From positions 50,096,352-50,160,351 of the forward strand of contig OX235270.1 of the NCBI GenBank assembly GCA_944472135.2: a stretch of 64,000 bases of DNA. The letters run 5' to 3'. Source of the stretch: Trichobilharzia regenti (lineage: Eukaryota; Platyhelminthes; Trematoda; Strigeidida; Schistosomatidae). The notes beneath the pieces were generated by a model. That model was not told where the DNA came from. It searched no databases and was given only the letters and a program-made list of their open reading frames with translations. Below are positions 23,400-35,889 of the stretch, piece by piece. Within the stretch, counting starts at the first letter, position 1. The number at the start of each line of letters is the position of its first letter. Position numbers and translations under genes: made by a program.

Positions 23400-24890
23400 C
23401 TCACTCTTAAATATACGTTAAGTTTATTTTTAATAAGTATTTAAATAAAATTACTTTCCATAAAAATGAGATTTTTGTTATTTGTAGCTAGGTTAATTAG
23501 GTTATTATTGAGCGGAAAATATTAACATTCTTATCTGTATTCGATCTGCAACAGAAATTGTGAAGGTTTGAAACAAAAGATCATCAACAGTTTTCAAAAT
23601 CAAAGCACATATGTGTTCCAGAATCCGCGTAGTTTTCCAACGATTAATGTCCCAGAAAGAACAGTTTGTTAACGAAAACTCTCGGAAAGATGTATTTTTT
23701 CAAGGTGCAATAAGGAGGTGTGATAGATGGGATTAGTTACTCTGGGTTAGAAAAACAGTGGATGTTTTTGTGTTAAGGCTGAAATACTCTTTCATATCCA
23801 TTATTTGCAAGTTGCAAAGTTGCAGTTGAGAAATCACCACAGTTTCGCTTTTAAAATCAAAAATATGCAAGCCAAAATGGTTGCTTAAACTCATCTGTAT
23901 ATTGCCATTTCACCGAAGTAGCTAGCCAGATGACATTCACTAAATAGCACTTCAAAGACGGAAACAGATAAATTCCAGTGGTTTTTATATGTGACGATAC
24001 GTGAATCACATTCCCTCGAAGTAAATCAATGTGATTATTATAGTGTATAGTTATTTCTTGCAAACTTCCAAATGTTTTTGAGATATCTGTTGTCAAAGTC
24101 TCTCTGAAACTATTTCTATGACCTATTGAAACCATACAAACCAATCTGTTTGTGTTAGAGAGACAAGTGTTTCAGGTCACCATAGGAGGCATAAATTCGG
24201 GTTTATATCAATGAAAAGATTGTTTGGTAGACGGTAAGAGTTTCCAAGTTTGAACAGCGTACTAGCTTTTTTTAAAAGTTATCTGTTTTGCAGAATATTG
24301 TGGTCAATAGACTGAATGCACATTCTAGAAGTAAATTTTTTGAAGCACAGATTTATTATGCTCTTAACCTAACTCTTGATTATCAGAAAGGACGTTATGT
24401 CTGAAGTATTTTATAATTTAAAACACCTCAAGTCACTGCAAAAAATCTCGTTTATTTTCGACAGATATCTAAGGAATCCAGAATGGAGGTTTATCTCCAT
24501 AATCATTCGAATTGGTTATATTGTATTTACTAGTTTCCTCAAACTTTGGATTAGTAGTCTCAGGTTGCATCATGTTATATATTACTGTGTAGAGACGTGA
24601 TAAATAAATTAAGATGCTGCGATTATTTGTCTTTTGGGAATTTAGTGATTTTGTTCTTTTTACTTATTCAATGTATTCAGCCAAAGTTTCTGTTCACGTG
24701 AGCTGCAAATGAAAGTGTCTATACATGCTGTTAAATTACGTTCTTAACTAAATGGTTAATTAATAGTAATTGTTTTTATTATGGCTGCCTCTAGCGACTA
24801 CTCTTTTTCTGTTTTTATTTTTGTAACCGTGAAGATTTGAAACTCGAATTGTAGAGTTTTAGTCATTCTTTTGTTTTTGATTTAGCTGAG
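23400..24890. other. No recognisable feature
   Basis: Low-complexity AT-rich DNA. The 95-codon minus-strand ORF (23857-24144) and the 74-codon plus-strand ORF (24376-24600) have no recognisable motif. Confidence 0.4.
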
Positions 24891-24892
24891 TC

Positions 24893-25070
24893 TCTCTGAG
24901 CTGGTTGATTCAGTTGTGAAGCTTTCGTTGTCCTTATAGACAACACATTCAGAGCAAGTTTTATTTTGAAAAAAAAAGCCTGCACTGAAGATGTTTTTAA
25001 AAGGACAGTGAAAGCTTCGCATTTGAATCAACCAGCTCAGAGAACTCAACTAAGTCAAAATCATCCAACT
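24893..25070. repeat. Inverted pair of PLE terminal segments with hammerhead motifs
   Basis: The left arm (about 24895-24960) and right arm (about 24985-25065) are inverted copies sharing gctggttgattca and the gaagctttc block. Right arm, plus strand: CUGAAGA, stem II UGUUU/GGACA, GAAA, AGCU, U. Left arm, minus strand: stem II GUUGUC/GACAAC and GAAAGCUU, but the CUGANGA box reads CUGAAUG. The same module, with the GAAAGCUU sequence, lies downstream of the PLE at 58.6-59.8 kb, so this is a remnant of that family's terminus. Confidence 0.65.
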
Positions 25071-25603
25071 GAGCTAAAAATCTTCCCCAGTATTTTGAAA
25101 TTCTTTTGTTTATTGATCCCATGACTAACTCTGCAAAGAAAGCAAATCAGCTCACTCACTGGCAACTAATAAGTAGATCAACTAAAGCAAGCTTTCCTCA
25201 GCAGCTAGTTGTCCTGCAGAGTAAAGCGAGACATTCAAAAACCAGTAAACTTATTATAGTAAAGAAATACTACTGATTAGAAGTAAAAACTCATACAAAT
25301 AGTTATTCACTATAAATATACCACGGATGAAGATGAAAACTAAATCAAGGTTGAAAACATCAACGAAAGTTTTAAAGCAAGTTCCACTATTTAAGTCTCT
25401 CCATTTATGTGTATTCACTAATTCGGATGTAGCAGAAATACTGAACATGTGATTTATAGTTTTATAAAGTTGCAGAGCATTTGGCTTCTTGACAGTTTTT
25501 AGGTAATATTTATTATCATGTGGACTCAAGGTGTTTTGTTGGTCAATATGATATATCTTGCCTGTTCAGCTACACGAATCCATGAATTTACACATACTAC
25601 TAT

Positions 25604-25933
25604 TGTAACAACAGAAGACAAGGGCCAGGCAACAGATCGTTTTATTATGAAAATCAACACGTATTTATACATATTTCAACTACATTATTATAGACAAGCG
25701 CAGTCATCTGATTGGTTGTTTTTAGGTAGACAAACGCAGGCTTCTGATTGGTTGTTTCGGGATTCCTTGACAAATAGAGTTCTCTATCTGCGAATCATAT
25801 TTTGCCACGTTAACTTTGCTGTGATTGGTTGTTGACTCAGGCTTGTTCATATTTTCTCACGGCCCATATTAGTGACCTAGACCTTAACGTAGATTAGTGC
25901 CAACCAATCGGCTAGCAGCCTGCTCTCACCACA
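25604..25933 (+). mobile_element. Solo LTR, Boudicca-like gypsy (330 bp)
   Basis: It begins TGTAACAACAGAAGACAAGG and ends CTCTCACCACA. It is bounded by a 4-bp direct repeat CTAT (25600-25603 and 25934-25937). A second copy with the same ends lies at 37639-37948. The size is close to what I recall for Boudicca LTRs, so the family name is tentative. ORFs inside it are by-products. Strand is arbitrary, set by the TG...CA reading. Confidence 0.75.
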
Positions 25934-25939
25934 CTATAT

Positions 25940-28690
25940 GTGCTACTGGAACTGTAGGGGAAGTTCGCTTTTTTAATTGTTCCGCCACAATGTTATCTAA
26001 CAATAACATGCATTTCAAGGCCCTCAGGAATGAGTTTCAGCTAAAAGAAAGGCCGATGATGCTACTCAGTTGATTAAAAATCAGCAGGTGGAGAGGAATT
26101 AGTACCCGCGGCCAATGAATGAAAAAGTCTAGTGCCTAATCTAGCTAACAATAAAAAGCACACTTCTAATAATTAAATAGGAGGAAACAGTAATACTCAG
26201 TAGACTTCCAACAGTATTTAAGCGAAGTGAATTGAGTTGTTTTGGAGTTCCTCGATTAAAAAGAAGGATTAGATAAAATTGAGAAAATGACATTTCATAA
26301 ACATCATGTTCAAAAAGAGGTTTACTTGATTTATTTTTCTCACATCTTTTACTTAAATATCAAAATATTTGAGGGTTTCACAGAATTCACAGCATTACAG
26401 TTTAATAATAAAAAAAAGCACTAAAACAAGTCAGGATAGTGTTTATATGAGTGTCGTTGATACCAGTCAACTGTGAAACGTCAATGCTAATCAGATTTTA
26501 GCATTTGATCAATAGCTGAAATTTTCGCTTTACTTTATTTAATTTCAGACAGAAATTAGATTTTATAGTGTTCATTAGTTGTTAAGGTGGTAACATGCCG
26601 TTTTAGCTTGAACCACTAAGAAAACATTAATCTGCACACGTTTACTCTAATCTCTTTAGTATTGCTAGAGTACTAATCATCAGGTTTAAGCTTAAGAGAT
26701 ATGCTAGCAACACTAGTTCTCTGTGGCACTATTCTTAACTGTATATACCTGATGAATTCACAAGTTAATCAGTGCATAGAGTAGCAGGCGAAACCTACAC
26801 TTTAAATTATTGATTGTAGAAGTTTACAGTAAAATATGAAGTGCGAAGCGTAAGCGATAAGTTTAAGTTCTTATTGACTGTAGGAATCTTGATTTCAATT
26901 TGGTAGCCAGACGATTGCTATATTAGTCAATTTGTTTTTCCATACACCCATGATTATCATATATACACATATCTAAAGGATAGATATGACAAACGTTTGA
27001 AGTATGAATAATATTTTGTTGTCAGAAGTGTTGCACAGCCACTTTATTTGGTGTATGTAACTTATCACCTCACCCCCAGCAATCACCTTCAAATTTAAAT
27101 ATCTGAAGCGCCTACTTTAACTACATACGTTACAAAGCTTTTTTTCTATAACATCAACTGGCAAATAATAATGCCAGCCTTTAAAGTAGGACTATTTTCC
27201 TTCACATATTGTTGTTTGAAGTGTTCATCCTGTCTGATTCCTACACACCATTCTGTATTTAGATGTCTTTGGAGTAGTCAAGTAAACTGAGAAGATATTC
27301 ATAAAACTGTCTAAATCAAGAATAAGGTAGACTCCACTTCAGTTACCGATAGCTTCACTGTCTGCAAAGTTTGGTGGAAAGACCAGATTCAGCAGGATTA
27401 TATGTGAACACCAGGACAATGAATGTCGTACGAAAGTTCACTGAAACTGTTTTCCAGCGCAGTACGTTGCAACGACATTTTCACATGATCCCTTGCTAAT
27501 TAATCATTTCAGGAATACGTTTTATCATATTTCCACGTCATTTAAAAACTGCTAAAAAATTGTTGTATCCAGATTTGTACTATTCGGTAGTGCTTCAGCA
27601 TAACCAATTACACAATTGTATATGAACCATCGTGCCTCAAAGGAAATGTCCCACTAGCCAGATTTTGAATTTGTATTGAAACTTAAGTCAGTACCTTTCA
27701 GCTTTCACTGACTTCACAGGTAATGTACACATCTCCACCACTTTATTTTAAACTCTTTCTGAGTTTAAATATTTGTCTACGCACTTGCATACAGAGGTGG
27801 AGATGAGTAACACGTAGAGTTACAACATAAAGTGTACTCATCATGTGATGTGATGAGCTTGCCTATCAAAACTCATCCTTCGTGGTTATGAATTTAAATA
27901 AAAAACGGTTATCATTTTTCTTCTTCTAACGGGAGTGACTGCAGTGATAGTGACAAGGTTATAAACTTTCTGAGTAAACAACAGTGGTGTTTCATTTTTC
28001 TATCATATAAAAGTGCGGCTGATGTATGACAGTCATCACTAAAAGGTACTTATAATACTCTTTCACATAAGTTTCCTTGTTATATATGATTTCATTTACC
28101 TAACAAGGTCAAAGAGTCATTTCATCAATAAGCTCTATTTAAATCGCTGAAGATATTTGATTTGTTAAACCTATTGACAGAATCCACTTCTCTACTTAAA
28201 AGTGTAAAATTCAATGATAAATAGACGGAATTAATCTAGATGGAAATGTCAGTGATTCACAGAAAGTTGCCTGTACCATCTGTAATTACTTCAGCATAGC
28301 AGTTATTTGAATACCTGAGTAATTTGCATCGAAGAAATTTAGTGAATATGCATTTTCTTTGCTGTAATTTTCAGTTTTGTTGACAAATTTTCCCATAATA
28401 CAGTTCACCCTTGTTATGTTGTCTAAATGACTTCAAAATGAATTCTATAAGTGTAGTGACGGATAACAAGTGCTGATATGATTAAATAGAAGACAACGTC
28501 TTTGGCAGTTTACTAACTTGAACTTACAACTTATAAAAAGGAATATAACGGACAAAATTCTTTTTCGTGGTAATTATTACACTTACTTGTACGGCTATAT
28601 GTAATTTCATTTGAAGTGATTATTTTACAAGATTCAAGTTACAACTTAAGTCAAGCTGTTAAACACTTACACAAAAATGTTAATATACAA
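25940..28690. other. No gene recognised
   Basis: AT-rich DNA. A hammerhead-like relic may lie at 26650-26700 (minus: CUGAUGA followed by a UUAGUA/UACUAA stem, no GAAA). Another CUGAUGA with a distant GAAAC is at 26750-26806 (plus). Both are too incomplete to call. Confidence 0.35.
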
Positions 28691-28697
28691 ATAATTA

Positions 28698-28990
28698 TTG
28701 TCTACATATATGCATATACTAACTTTGTTATTCTTATCACCTATATAAGCCTTATTAACAATATTTTGTTATTATTATAATCATCGTTATTAACTTCGTT
28801 CAAAACATTTACCACATTATTATTACTATTATTATTATGATTATTATTATTATGATTACTATTATTATTTGATCCACTAAATCACCGTCATTGGTTAAAA
28901 TTTTATATATATAAGTCTATGTAAATTAGAGTAAAGCCTGAAGAAGATCTAATTGAAAACAATATTGTTCGCTTATATGTCTTGTTCAAA
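28698..28990 (+). repeat. Solo terminal repeat of a PLE
   Basis: This segment recurs in inverse orientation at 45250-45545, directly downstream of the long PLE ORF at 45660-47588. It contains an ATT-rich simple repeat (28817-28870) and a hammerhead-like module: CTGAAGA at 28938-28944, GAAA at 28955-28958, then palindromic ACAATATTGT. No PLE coding sequence adjoins this copy. Confidence 0.7.
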
Positions 28991-30093
28991 TAATTATTGC
29001 ACATTGAATTAGAATCATAGATAAGTTGACTCAAACGAATTAAATGAGTTGTGCAGCCAGAAAGTATATTTAGATTACATTTGTGAAACTATTTCACGTC
29101 ATGGAAAAGAACTAATTCCGGACTTCCTAGACAACTGAACTTCTATTAATGCATATTAGCTCAAATGATACTTATTTTTACGTAGAAAATACTGTTTTAT
29201 CGTTTTTAGTATTTGAATGACAAACGAAGGCTAATGTATTGTTTATATTCCCCATGGAAGTGTACATTCCACGATCTTCCCTTAAAAACCGTGCAAATTT
29301 TCACTTTTAATGACTGTAAGAAACCCCACAGTCTACCGCTGCAAATGATATTCAATGGGTAGGCAAATCATCATCATCAGCCGACAGAAATGTTTGAGAT
29401 TGAACAATGGACCAAAGTGTGTCACTGAGGTTGATTTTCCACAGGCTGAAAAACATATACATCCAGCTATGATTTATCGATGAGTAAGATAGTGCGTTTC
29501 AAAAATTTATCGTCAGTCATTATTAATCAGTATACGACAATGCAAAGTTAGTATAGTGTCTGTTTTATTAAAAGCTTCACAGAGGTCTATTGTTTGCTGT
29601 CTTCAGTAAATAAGTAAGAAAGTTCATGATGTGGAGGCCTCAAACATAAGCTCTGTTGCTAATCTAAGCCGTTTGCTGCTTAGTTAAAGCAAATAGATTG
29701 TCGAAAAGTGCTCATGGCTGTTCGCTTTCATAATATGCACTCACGTGTATGTCTATGAGAATGTGTCTGATAACATATACGGGTTAGCTACATTCTTGAG
29801 TTGAAGTATACGTCTAAATATACTCATATACACAATAAAAACATAGAATGAATATTGCAGATGAATCAGTCTTCATTGATTTTCTGTACTAATTATCGGG
29901 AATTATGAAGCCATAACAGTCTTTAATTTTATTCAAATAATAAACTTTAGAGTGTGGTTTTAATTTACAGGCGACTAACAAGAACTATCTTGTGAAGCCT
30001 GCTAAAAATCAATTTTGTGTGTGGTGCTACTCAAATACAAAATATTTATTAGTGTAAAATATTTCCATATAATGAATTAAAAGTCAATCTGAA

Positions 30094-30905
30094 CGAAGAA
30101 TATTCTTTTCAGTAAGTTTCTCCTCTTCAGGTTCTTACAATTATAATATAAAATATTTATTATCGTTACAATAATGGCCAGTTATGCGGTGGATACATTT
30201 TTAACGTAGAATAACAGATTAGTTATGGAGTGTCACAATAAATAGTCGTATTTGTGTGACAAACGTGCTAGGCTGAAATCGATTACCAAAATATTGTGAA
30301 ACGGGAGACAATGGTGGTGATTAATCATAATAGAATTGTAGATTATGGGGTAGGGAAATTGACAAATCAGTTCAAGGTTATAAAAGGTGTCAGGTGAGTG
30401 ATTAGCTAGTACACAGTGGTCTGTATTAAACAGGAGTAGATAGTAAGACTGCAATGAGATGTTCATAATGAAATAACGAATGTGTTAAATTGAAACAGGT
30501 GGAGACATATATTGAGAAAAGAGATAATATCACTAATAATAAGTCCGTATAAATGGAAAATTCGATAGTTTTGAAAGAATGTTTGCATGAAAGGCATGAA
30601 TCATGAGGAATAATAATAATAGTCTCCTACACATAGCTAAAGCTGTTGCAATAAGATCGACTAAACCGGAACTTTGTATCCAAAATGAACACGTCCAGAC
30701 GCTGTTCCTACCGTGGCCAAACATGGATTGATGATTCTTCTCACCAAGTGCTTCTTCCCTCAAACCCTATTGGTCTTTTTTCCTTTGCTTATTATTGCAA
30801 TTATTATTACAGTATATATGTCCAAACCAAGTTCACTTTTAACGGTTTAGGAAAATTTCGGCATTGGGTATATGATATTCATTATAATAAAGGTTTTTGT
30901 ACTTC
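30094..30905. repeat. Dispersed repeat, left arm of a palindromic locus
   Basis: The outer part (30100-30310) and inner part (30565-30900) match, inverted, the arm at 31125-31445. The outer end (30100-30140, minus strand) has CUGAAGA followed by GAAA and a perfect palindrome AAGAATATTCTT plus C, a hammerhead-like layout with a poor stem II. It is probably the terminal repeat of another PLE family. Its 75-77-codon ORFs show no protein motif. Confidence 0.55.
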
Positions 30906-31040
30906 AGCATAACTGCTGAGATTTTGAAAAATCCGGTTTAATAATACTTTGATAAAGCTATTACCATTAAATAGCGAAACGTCGGTAAAAACAATATGGT
31001 TTTGTTTTTCATTCATTGGGAAATATTCAAGTATTGGTTT
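30906..31040 (+). repeat. PLE terminus fragment with hammerhead relic
   Basis: Nearly the same sequence lies at 37188-37320, just after the PLE relic. The hammerhead layout is: stem II GCTATT (30957-30962) with AATAGC (30970-30975), GAAA (30976-30979), ACGT, C17 at 30983, then GGT for helix I. The CUGANGA box has decayed to a TTGATAA-like sequence, so activity is unlikely. Confidence 0.65.
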
Positions 31041-31065
31041 AGTAGGGATTTTGTTTGATTGCATG

Positions 31066-31125
31066 GAGGATTTCATCATGAGCTGACATCAGTTAGAGAA
31101 CTAGTGGAAAACCTGGGAGTACTGG
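31066..31125 (-). repeat. Hammerhead-SINE 3' end fragment
   Basis: About 60 bp of the SINE tail on minus (gaggatttcatcatgagctg to gggagtactggga), cut just before the ribozyme cleavage region. It lies between the PLE fragment and the right arm of the palindromic locus. Confidence 0.75.
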
Positions 31126-31445
31126 GAAATACAAAACCTTTATTATAATCAATATTATTACTACAATTATTATTATTCGTTATAATTCATGCCTTTCATG
31201 CAAACATTCTCTCATTACTATCTACTATGATTAGTCGTCCTTATTCATCATTGTCTCCCATTTCACAATATTTTGGTAATCGATTTCAGCCTAGCACGTT
31301 TGTCACACAAATACGACTACTTATTTTGACATCCCATAGCCAATCTGTTATTCTACGTTGAAAATGTATCCGCCGCATAACTGGCCATTATTGTAACGAT
31401 AATAAATATTTTATATTATAATTGTAAGAATCTGAAGTGGAGAAA
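31125..31445. repeat. Right arm of the palindromic locus
   Basis: An inverted copy of the outer and inner parts of 30094-30905, with the middle deleted. At the outer end the plus strand reads CTGAAGT followed by GAAAT, a decayed form of the motif at 30100-30140. Confidence 0.6.
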
Positions 31446-31449
31446 TTAT

Positions 31450-33255
31450 TGAAATTACAAAACAAATATAATTTGAACATAGTTATCCAGGCATTTTTGA
31501 ATAGTCCAAAACATTTGCAGGAAATCTGAAGTCACAAACTACTTACTTACAGTGTTTATTATTCCTCTCGTTCTGATATACGACAGTTAAGAGTGCTCGG
31601 GATAAAGTCATTGACAAAAGAATCACATTTGTCTAATAAGTTTATCATATTAGCGCATGTATAAATCATGGTTTCACGACTAACAAAGAAGCTTTCCATC
31701 TTAACGATTCGTTATTAGCAATATATATATACGAAGATGGACACATGGGTATGGATAAATGGGTAGAAATTGATTCAGAGAAAAACAAGTTGGATTCCTC
31801 TGCTACTTTCATGAACTCTCCATTTCGTAGAGATGATGTTTTTATGTTCATTCATTTGCCATGTTTAATTATCTGTACATGTTGGCTTCATCACTGTATT
31901 TACTTGGGAATGCAAAATTACTTGATATAGTAGAATTTTGACTGTTATACAACATAAAAAGTGAGATTTATTAATTTCTGGTTACTATGACTTTGGCGAA
32001 CCTGTAAGTATTATAGTTTTTCGTTGCATTGACTAGGAAATGCAAATTCGTAGTAATAATGAAAACCATTTATTAAGTGAGAAATTGTTTCCTAGATGTG
32101 AGCTCGATTTGGACACCTATTTATTGTTTACCATTTTGTTTCAAACAAACGGATTCTAGGCATTTCTTTACTTTCAATTCTTCTCCAAAGTACCTCAAAA
32201 TTTTTTAAATTGTCATGTGGCACATATATTTTTCTACTATGACTATTAAACATTCAATCCCTTCTTGTTATAATTCACAATATGTTAAAATAATCAACAA
32301 AATGTGATTTCATTCTTTTGATTGTTTCCAAAATATTGACAATGACTCTGTCATACTTGATTTAACTTTCTTTGGTGACACGACATATCGTTTTCCTTTT
32401 ACGTTTTTTTTAAAATTAGTAATACTGTTATATAAGATACCTGAGAAAGCGACTATTTTTAGCATTAAGGTTTGAGAAACATCAGATAATAGGATCAATT
32501 GAATGCATTCTACTAATTTGAACTCCTTTCTGTGGAGTTTCAAGCACTCAAAACTAAGGTGCAATAGTGATCTAGTTCCACCGAGGTTTTTAAACACTTC
32601 TCTAATAGACTGTAGTTCATGACTAAATCTACTTTTCAGTCAAATGAATTCTTGCACAGCCAAGGTGAGTGACTCAGAAAGGCATTTCATAATTTTGATT
32701 TCAGGATACTCGTTATTAATTTCACTTTATAAGAATTTAAAACAGACTTTTCAACGTTTTTGATTTTCATCATTTTATAAAATGACAGTGTGAAAGCTTC
32801 CATTTCGGTAACTATTCCCCTGCAGTATGATTTATGTTATTAGTCGCCTACTACAATGCAACTGCGAAAATGTATTAATCCACTTTGTATGCATATGAAT
32901 TTCCCTGCATAAATTCAGCATTCATAAACAGTTCCAGCTTTCACGTGATGCACTAAAAAATATTCCTTTTTCCTATCAGTCAACATGCAAAGCCTGAGAG
33001 ATAAGCAACACTTGAAAATTTCAGTCTCTCATCGTCATTAGTTAGTAGAATACTCAAGATTTATACTGTGAGTTGTATACCATGTTATCATATTTATCTA
33101 ATTATTTTGCTTCCACGACACAATCATTATTGAATGTTATAAACTCAGCATGCATTAACAATAGCTTCTACTGATAAATACTCAAATTAGTACTAGAAAC
33201 AACTGAAATATAGGTGAATAGGTGTGCTGTACTTCACTTTATTTCTACAAACCTT
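31450..33255. other. No recognisable feature
   Basis: AT-rich DNA. The small ORFs at 31666-31851 (-), 31745-31930 (+) and 32310-32597 (-) have no motif I recognise. Confidence 0.4.
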
Positions 33256-33260
33256 TGATA

Positions 33261-33456
33261 GGTCGGTGGCACAGTGGTTAGGACTCTCGCCTACCATGCA
33301 TGTGGTCCGGGGTTCGAGCCCACGCCGACGCACACCCGATATCTATGGTCGGCCTGCAAAATTTGGGCTACCGATATACATGCTGAAAATTCCATACTTG
33401 TACCAAAATTACAGTGTGGAATCAAGCTGTAATCAAAAATAAAAAAAAAAAAAATA
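33261..33456 (+). mobile_element. tRNA-derived SINE, second copy
   Basis: Same family as 3463-3663. A box tggcacagtgg is at 33267-33277 and B box ggttcgagccc at 33311-33321. The body ends in a nearly pure A tail (about 33438-33454), suggesting a fairly young insertion. Confidence 0.82.
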
Positions 33457-34228
33457 TATCGAGTCGAACGAAAATACTAATCATGAACACTGAGAGACTT
33501 CTGCAAATATATCACGAATGAGAAGTCTCGATTTCTTTTTTTTTAATTAAGTCAGCATCTATTCAAAAGATGATTAAAGCTAGACAAGTGAGGTAAACAA
33601 GAAGTGAACGGTTTGACAGTGTATCATGTAAAACCGATTCAGTTGTGTAAAAATGTACGCTTTTGTTTAAATATCATTCAAGGAAAAGTTCCATTTTTGA
33701 ACATAACCGAATTACTTTTTCTAGATCCATTAAATACACTAACTTTCTTCCACTGGACAGCATTTTCACATTCTTTATAAATGTTAACCTATATTTTACA
33801 GAGTAACATTATAGTATTGATTAAAAGCGTATCCCACCAAAGATATACAGATTGAATCGTTGCAGCGTACGTTTCTATAACGTATCCAATCTTACACACG
33901 TTTAAACTGTTAATACTGAATTAATCAGAAAGTGGTTTAAACAGATTAAAGTCCGTATTACAACTTGATTCGTTACGTGGGATTTCAGTGGTTGTTTTTT
34001 TCCACGAACTCAGTTAGAAAGAAGAAGTCCTATAAAACTTTGTCAATAAATGCTTCCATCCATGAGGCATAAAAGTGGAGATCTTATGCATCAGTAATTT
34101 TACTACTTTTGGATAACAATATAGCTGAATGGCATGCTTGAATTAGTCTATTTGAGACTTAAATTATGTCCTTTACAATCTTTACTTTTTGTATAAGCTA
34201 AGTGTTCACAAAGCGAAGTGACAGTGTG

Positions 34229-34230
<2 letters not shown>

Positions 34231-34262
<32 letters not shown>
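34231..34262. repeat. (TA)n microsatellite
   Basis: About 16 uninterrupted TA units. Similar shorter tracts occur near 56503-56522. Confidence 0.95.
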
Positions 34263-34267
<5 letters not shown>

Positions 34268-34587
34268 AAACCCAATCAGGTTTCCAAAAGAAGAGATCTG
34301 TCACATTTTAGCCACGCTGGCAAACATTAATTAAGTCCTTCATTTCCAAGTATTTCTACAAACTCTATAACTAAACTTTCACTTATGATTTAATGTATAC
34401 GTGTCTGTGACAGAAAATTGACCTAGAATGCTCTAACGTGAGCAGTATCAGTTGAAGAATGTACAATACTGTAAATGCGTCCATCGAAGAGAAAAATGTT
34501 TCTTCACTACGTAAACAATTTCCAATATGGCCAGTTTCCTTTATTAGTTTACAGAAAGAAAGAATAAACATATTTTTTTCATATTTT

Positions 34588-34774
34588 CATTTTTGATTAC
34601 AGCTTGATTCCACACCGTAATTTTGGTACAAGTATGGAATTTTTAGCACGTGATATCGGTAGCCCGAATTTTGCAGGCCGACCATGGATATCAGGTGTTC
34701 GTCGGCAGGGGATGGAACCTCGGACCATGTGCATGGTCGGCGATAGTCCTAACCGCTGGGCCACCAACGCACAC
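34588..34774 (-). mobile_element. tRNA-derived SINE, third copy
   Basis: Same family as 3463-3663, in reverse orientation. The body and the GCGTTGGTGG head are clear; the B box is mutated (GGTTCCATCC). Confidence 0.8.
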
Positions 34775-34779
34775 ATATT

Positions 34780-35885
34780 TGCACGATAATACAAGCTCGC
34801 TTTATTTAGTGAATTCTTTTAAACTGCATACATCCGAAATAAACCAATTATAAGTTATAGAATTTTCTCAATATACTTTTACAATGATTTCAAGTTAGGG
34901 AGGGAAAGTATCAGCAATATAATTTCAAAGATGATGTAAGCAGATGAATTATTCAGTGTTAAAAGAGTAACCCTTTATATAGTAATTAGACAAAGGGGTG
35001 GAGTTTTGATTTCGCTTGGAGACAAGGATGGATTAGAGACAAAATACAAGATAGAACAACGGAGTTTATTTATACATATTATGGTGGAGAGTTCAGGATT
35101 ATAAGATAGATAAAATAAATTAATTTAGTCGATTTGGAACCTTAATAGTGAGTTCAACTCAGTGAGTCAAAATCTCAATCAAGTTTGAGTGGAATGCTAT
35201 TCGAGAGAACAAAGCAATTATGATTTCTAGTGTATTGAGAGACTAGTCCTATTCTCTTGCTATATGCATAGATTGGGTCGAATCGTTTTGATGGTAATGG
35301 CTTCTTTGAACAGAAGTAACCATGGTTTTCTTTGTGTATTGATTATTTTGATTTCCGGTTATAACTCGACTGAAAAAACTGTACTGATTCAAGGGGATTG
35401 AATATTGTTTACACGGAAGACTATTTACACTTGCATTACCATGTGAAGTACATTTGTTTCATAGAAAAATTATTGTTTAATCTGGCATTTCACAGCTGAA
35501 AAATCAAAAACCACATATACAAAACCAACACAAATTACAAAGTTGAAAGCGCCATGTCAATTTATATTTAAACATAATACCTGACCACTGTATTGGCTAT
35601 TCCGACAAAATAACAAGCAAAATGTGATGAACTTCGTCTATCTCCGGGTTTTTATTGGACACTGATTTTGCAGGTTAACACATTCGTATGATTTAATGAT
35701 TACCATTATGGAGTATTAAGTCGTCATCCGTGACAACGATGAGTTTCAAACTGGTAATATTCTCTGCCTAAATACTAAAGCTGAGGTCGACATGGGTCGA
35801 TGTTTATCGTCAGATGTCTAAACAGCTGACAAGAGTCTGTGCTTTATCTAGACCTTCTATGAGTTGACATCCGTAAGCAGGCTTA
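34780..35885. other. No recognisable feature
   Basis: AT-rich DNA between a SINE and a PLE relic. The 5' part of the PLE may extend here, but I could not follow it. Confidence 0.35.
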
Positions 35886-35889
35886 CGCA

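Noticed and set aside
25518..25835. 105-codon plus-strand ORF
   Set aside because: Crosses the solo LTR boundary; no motif.
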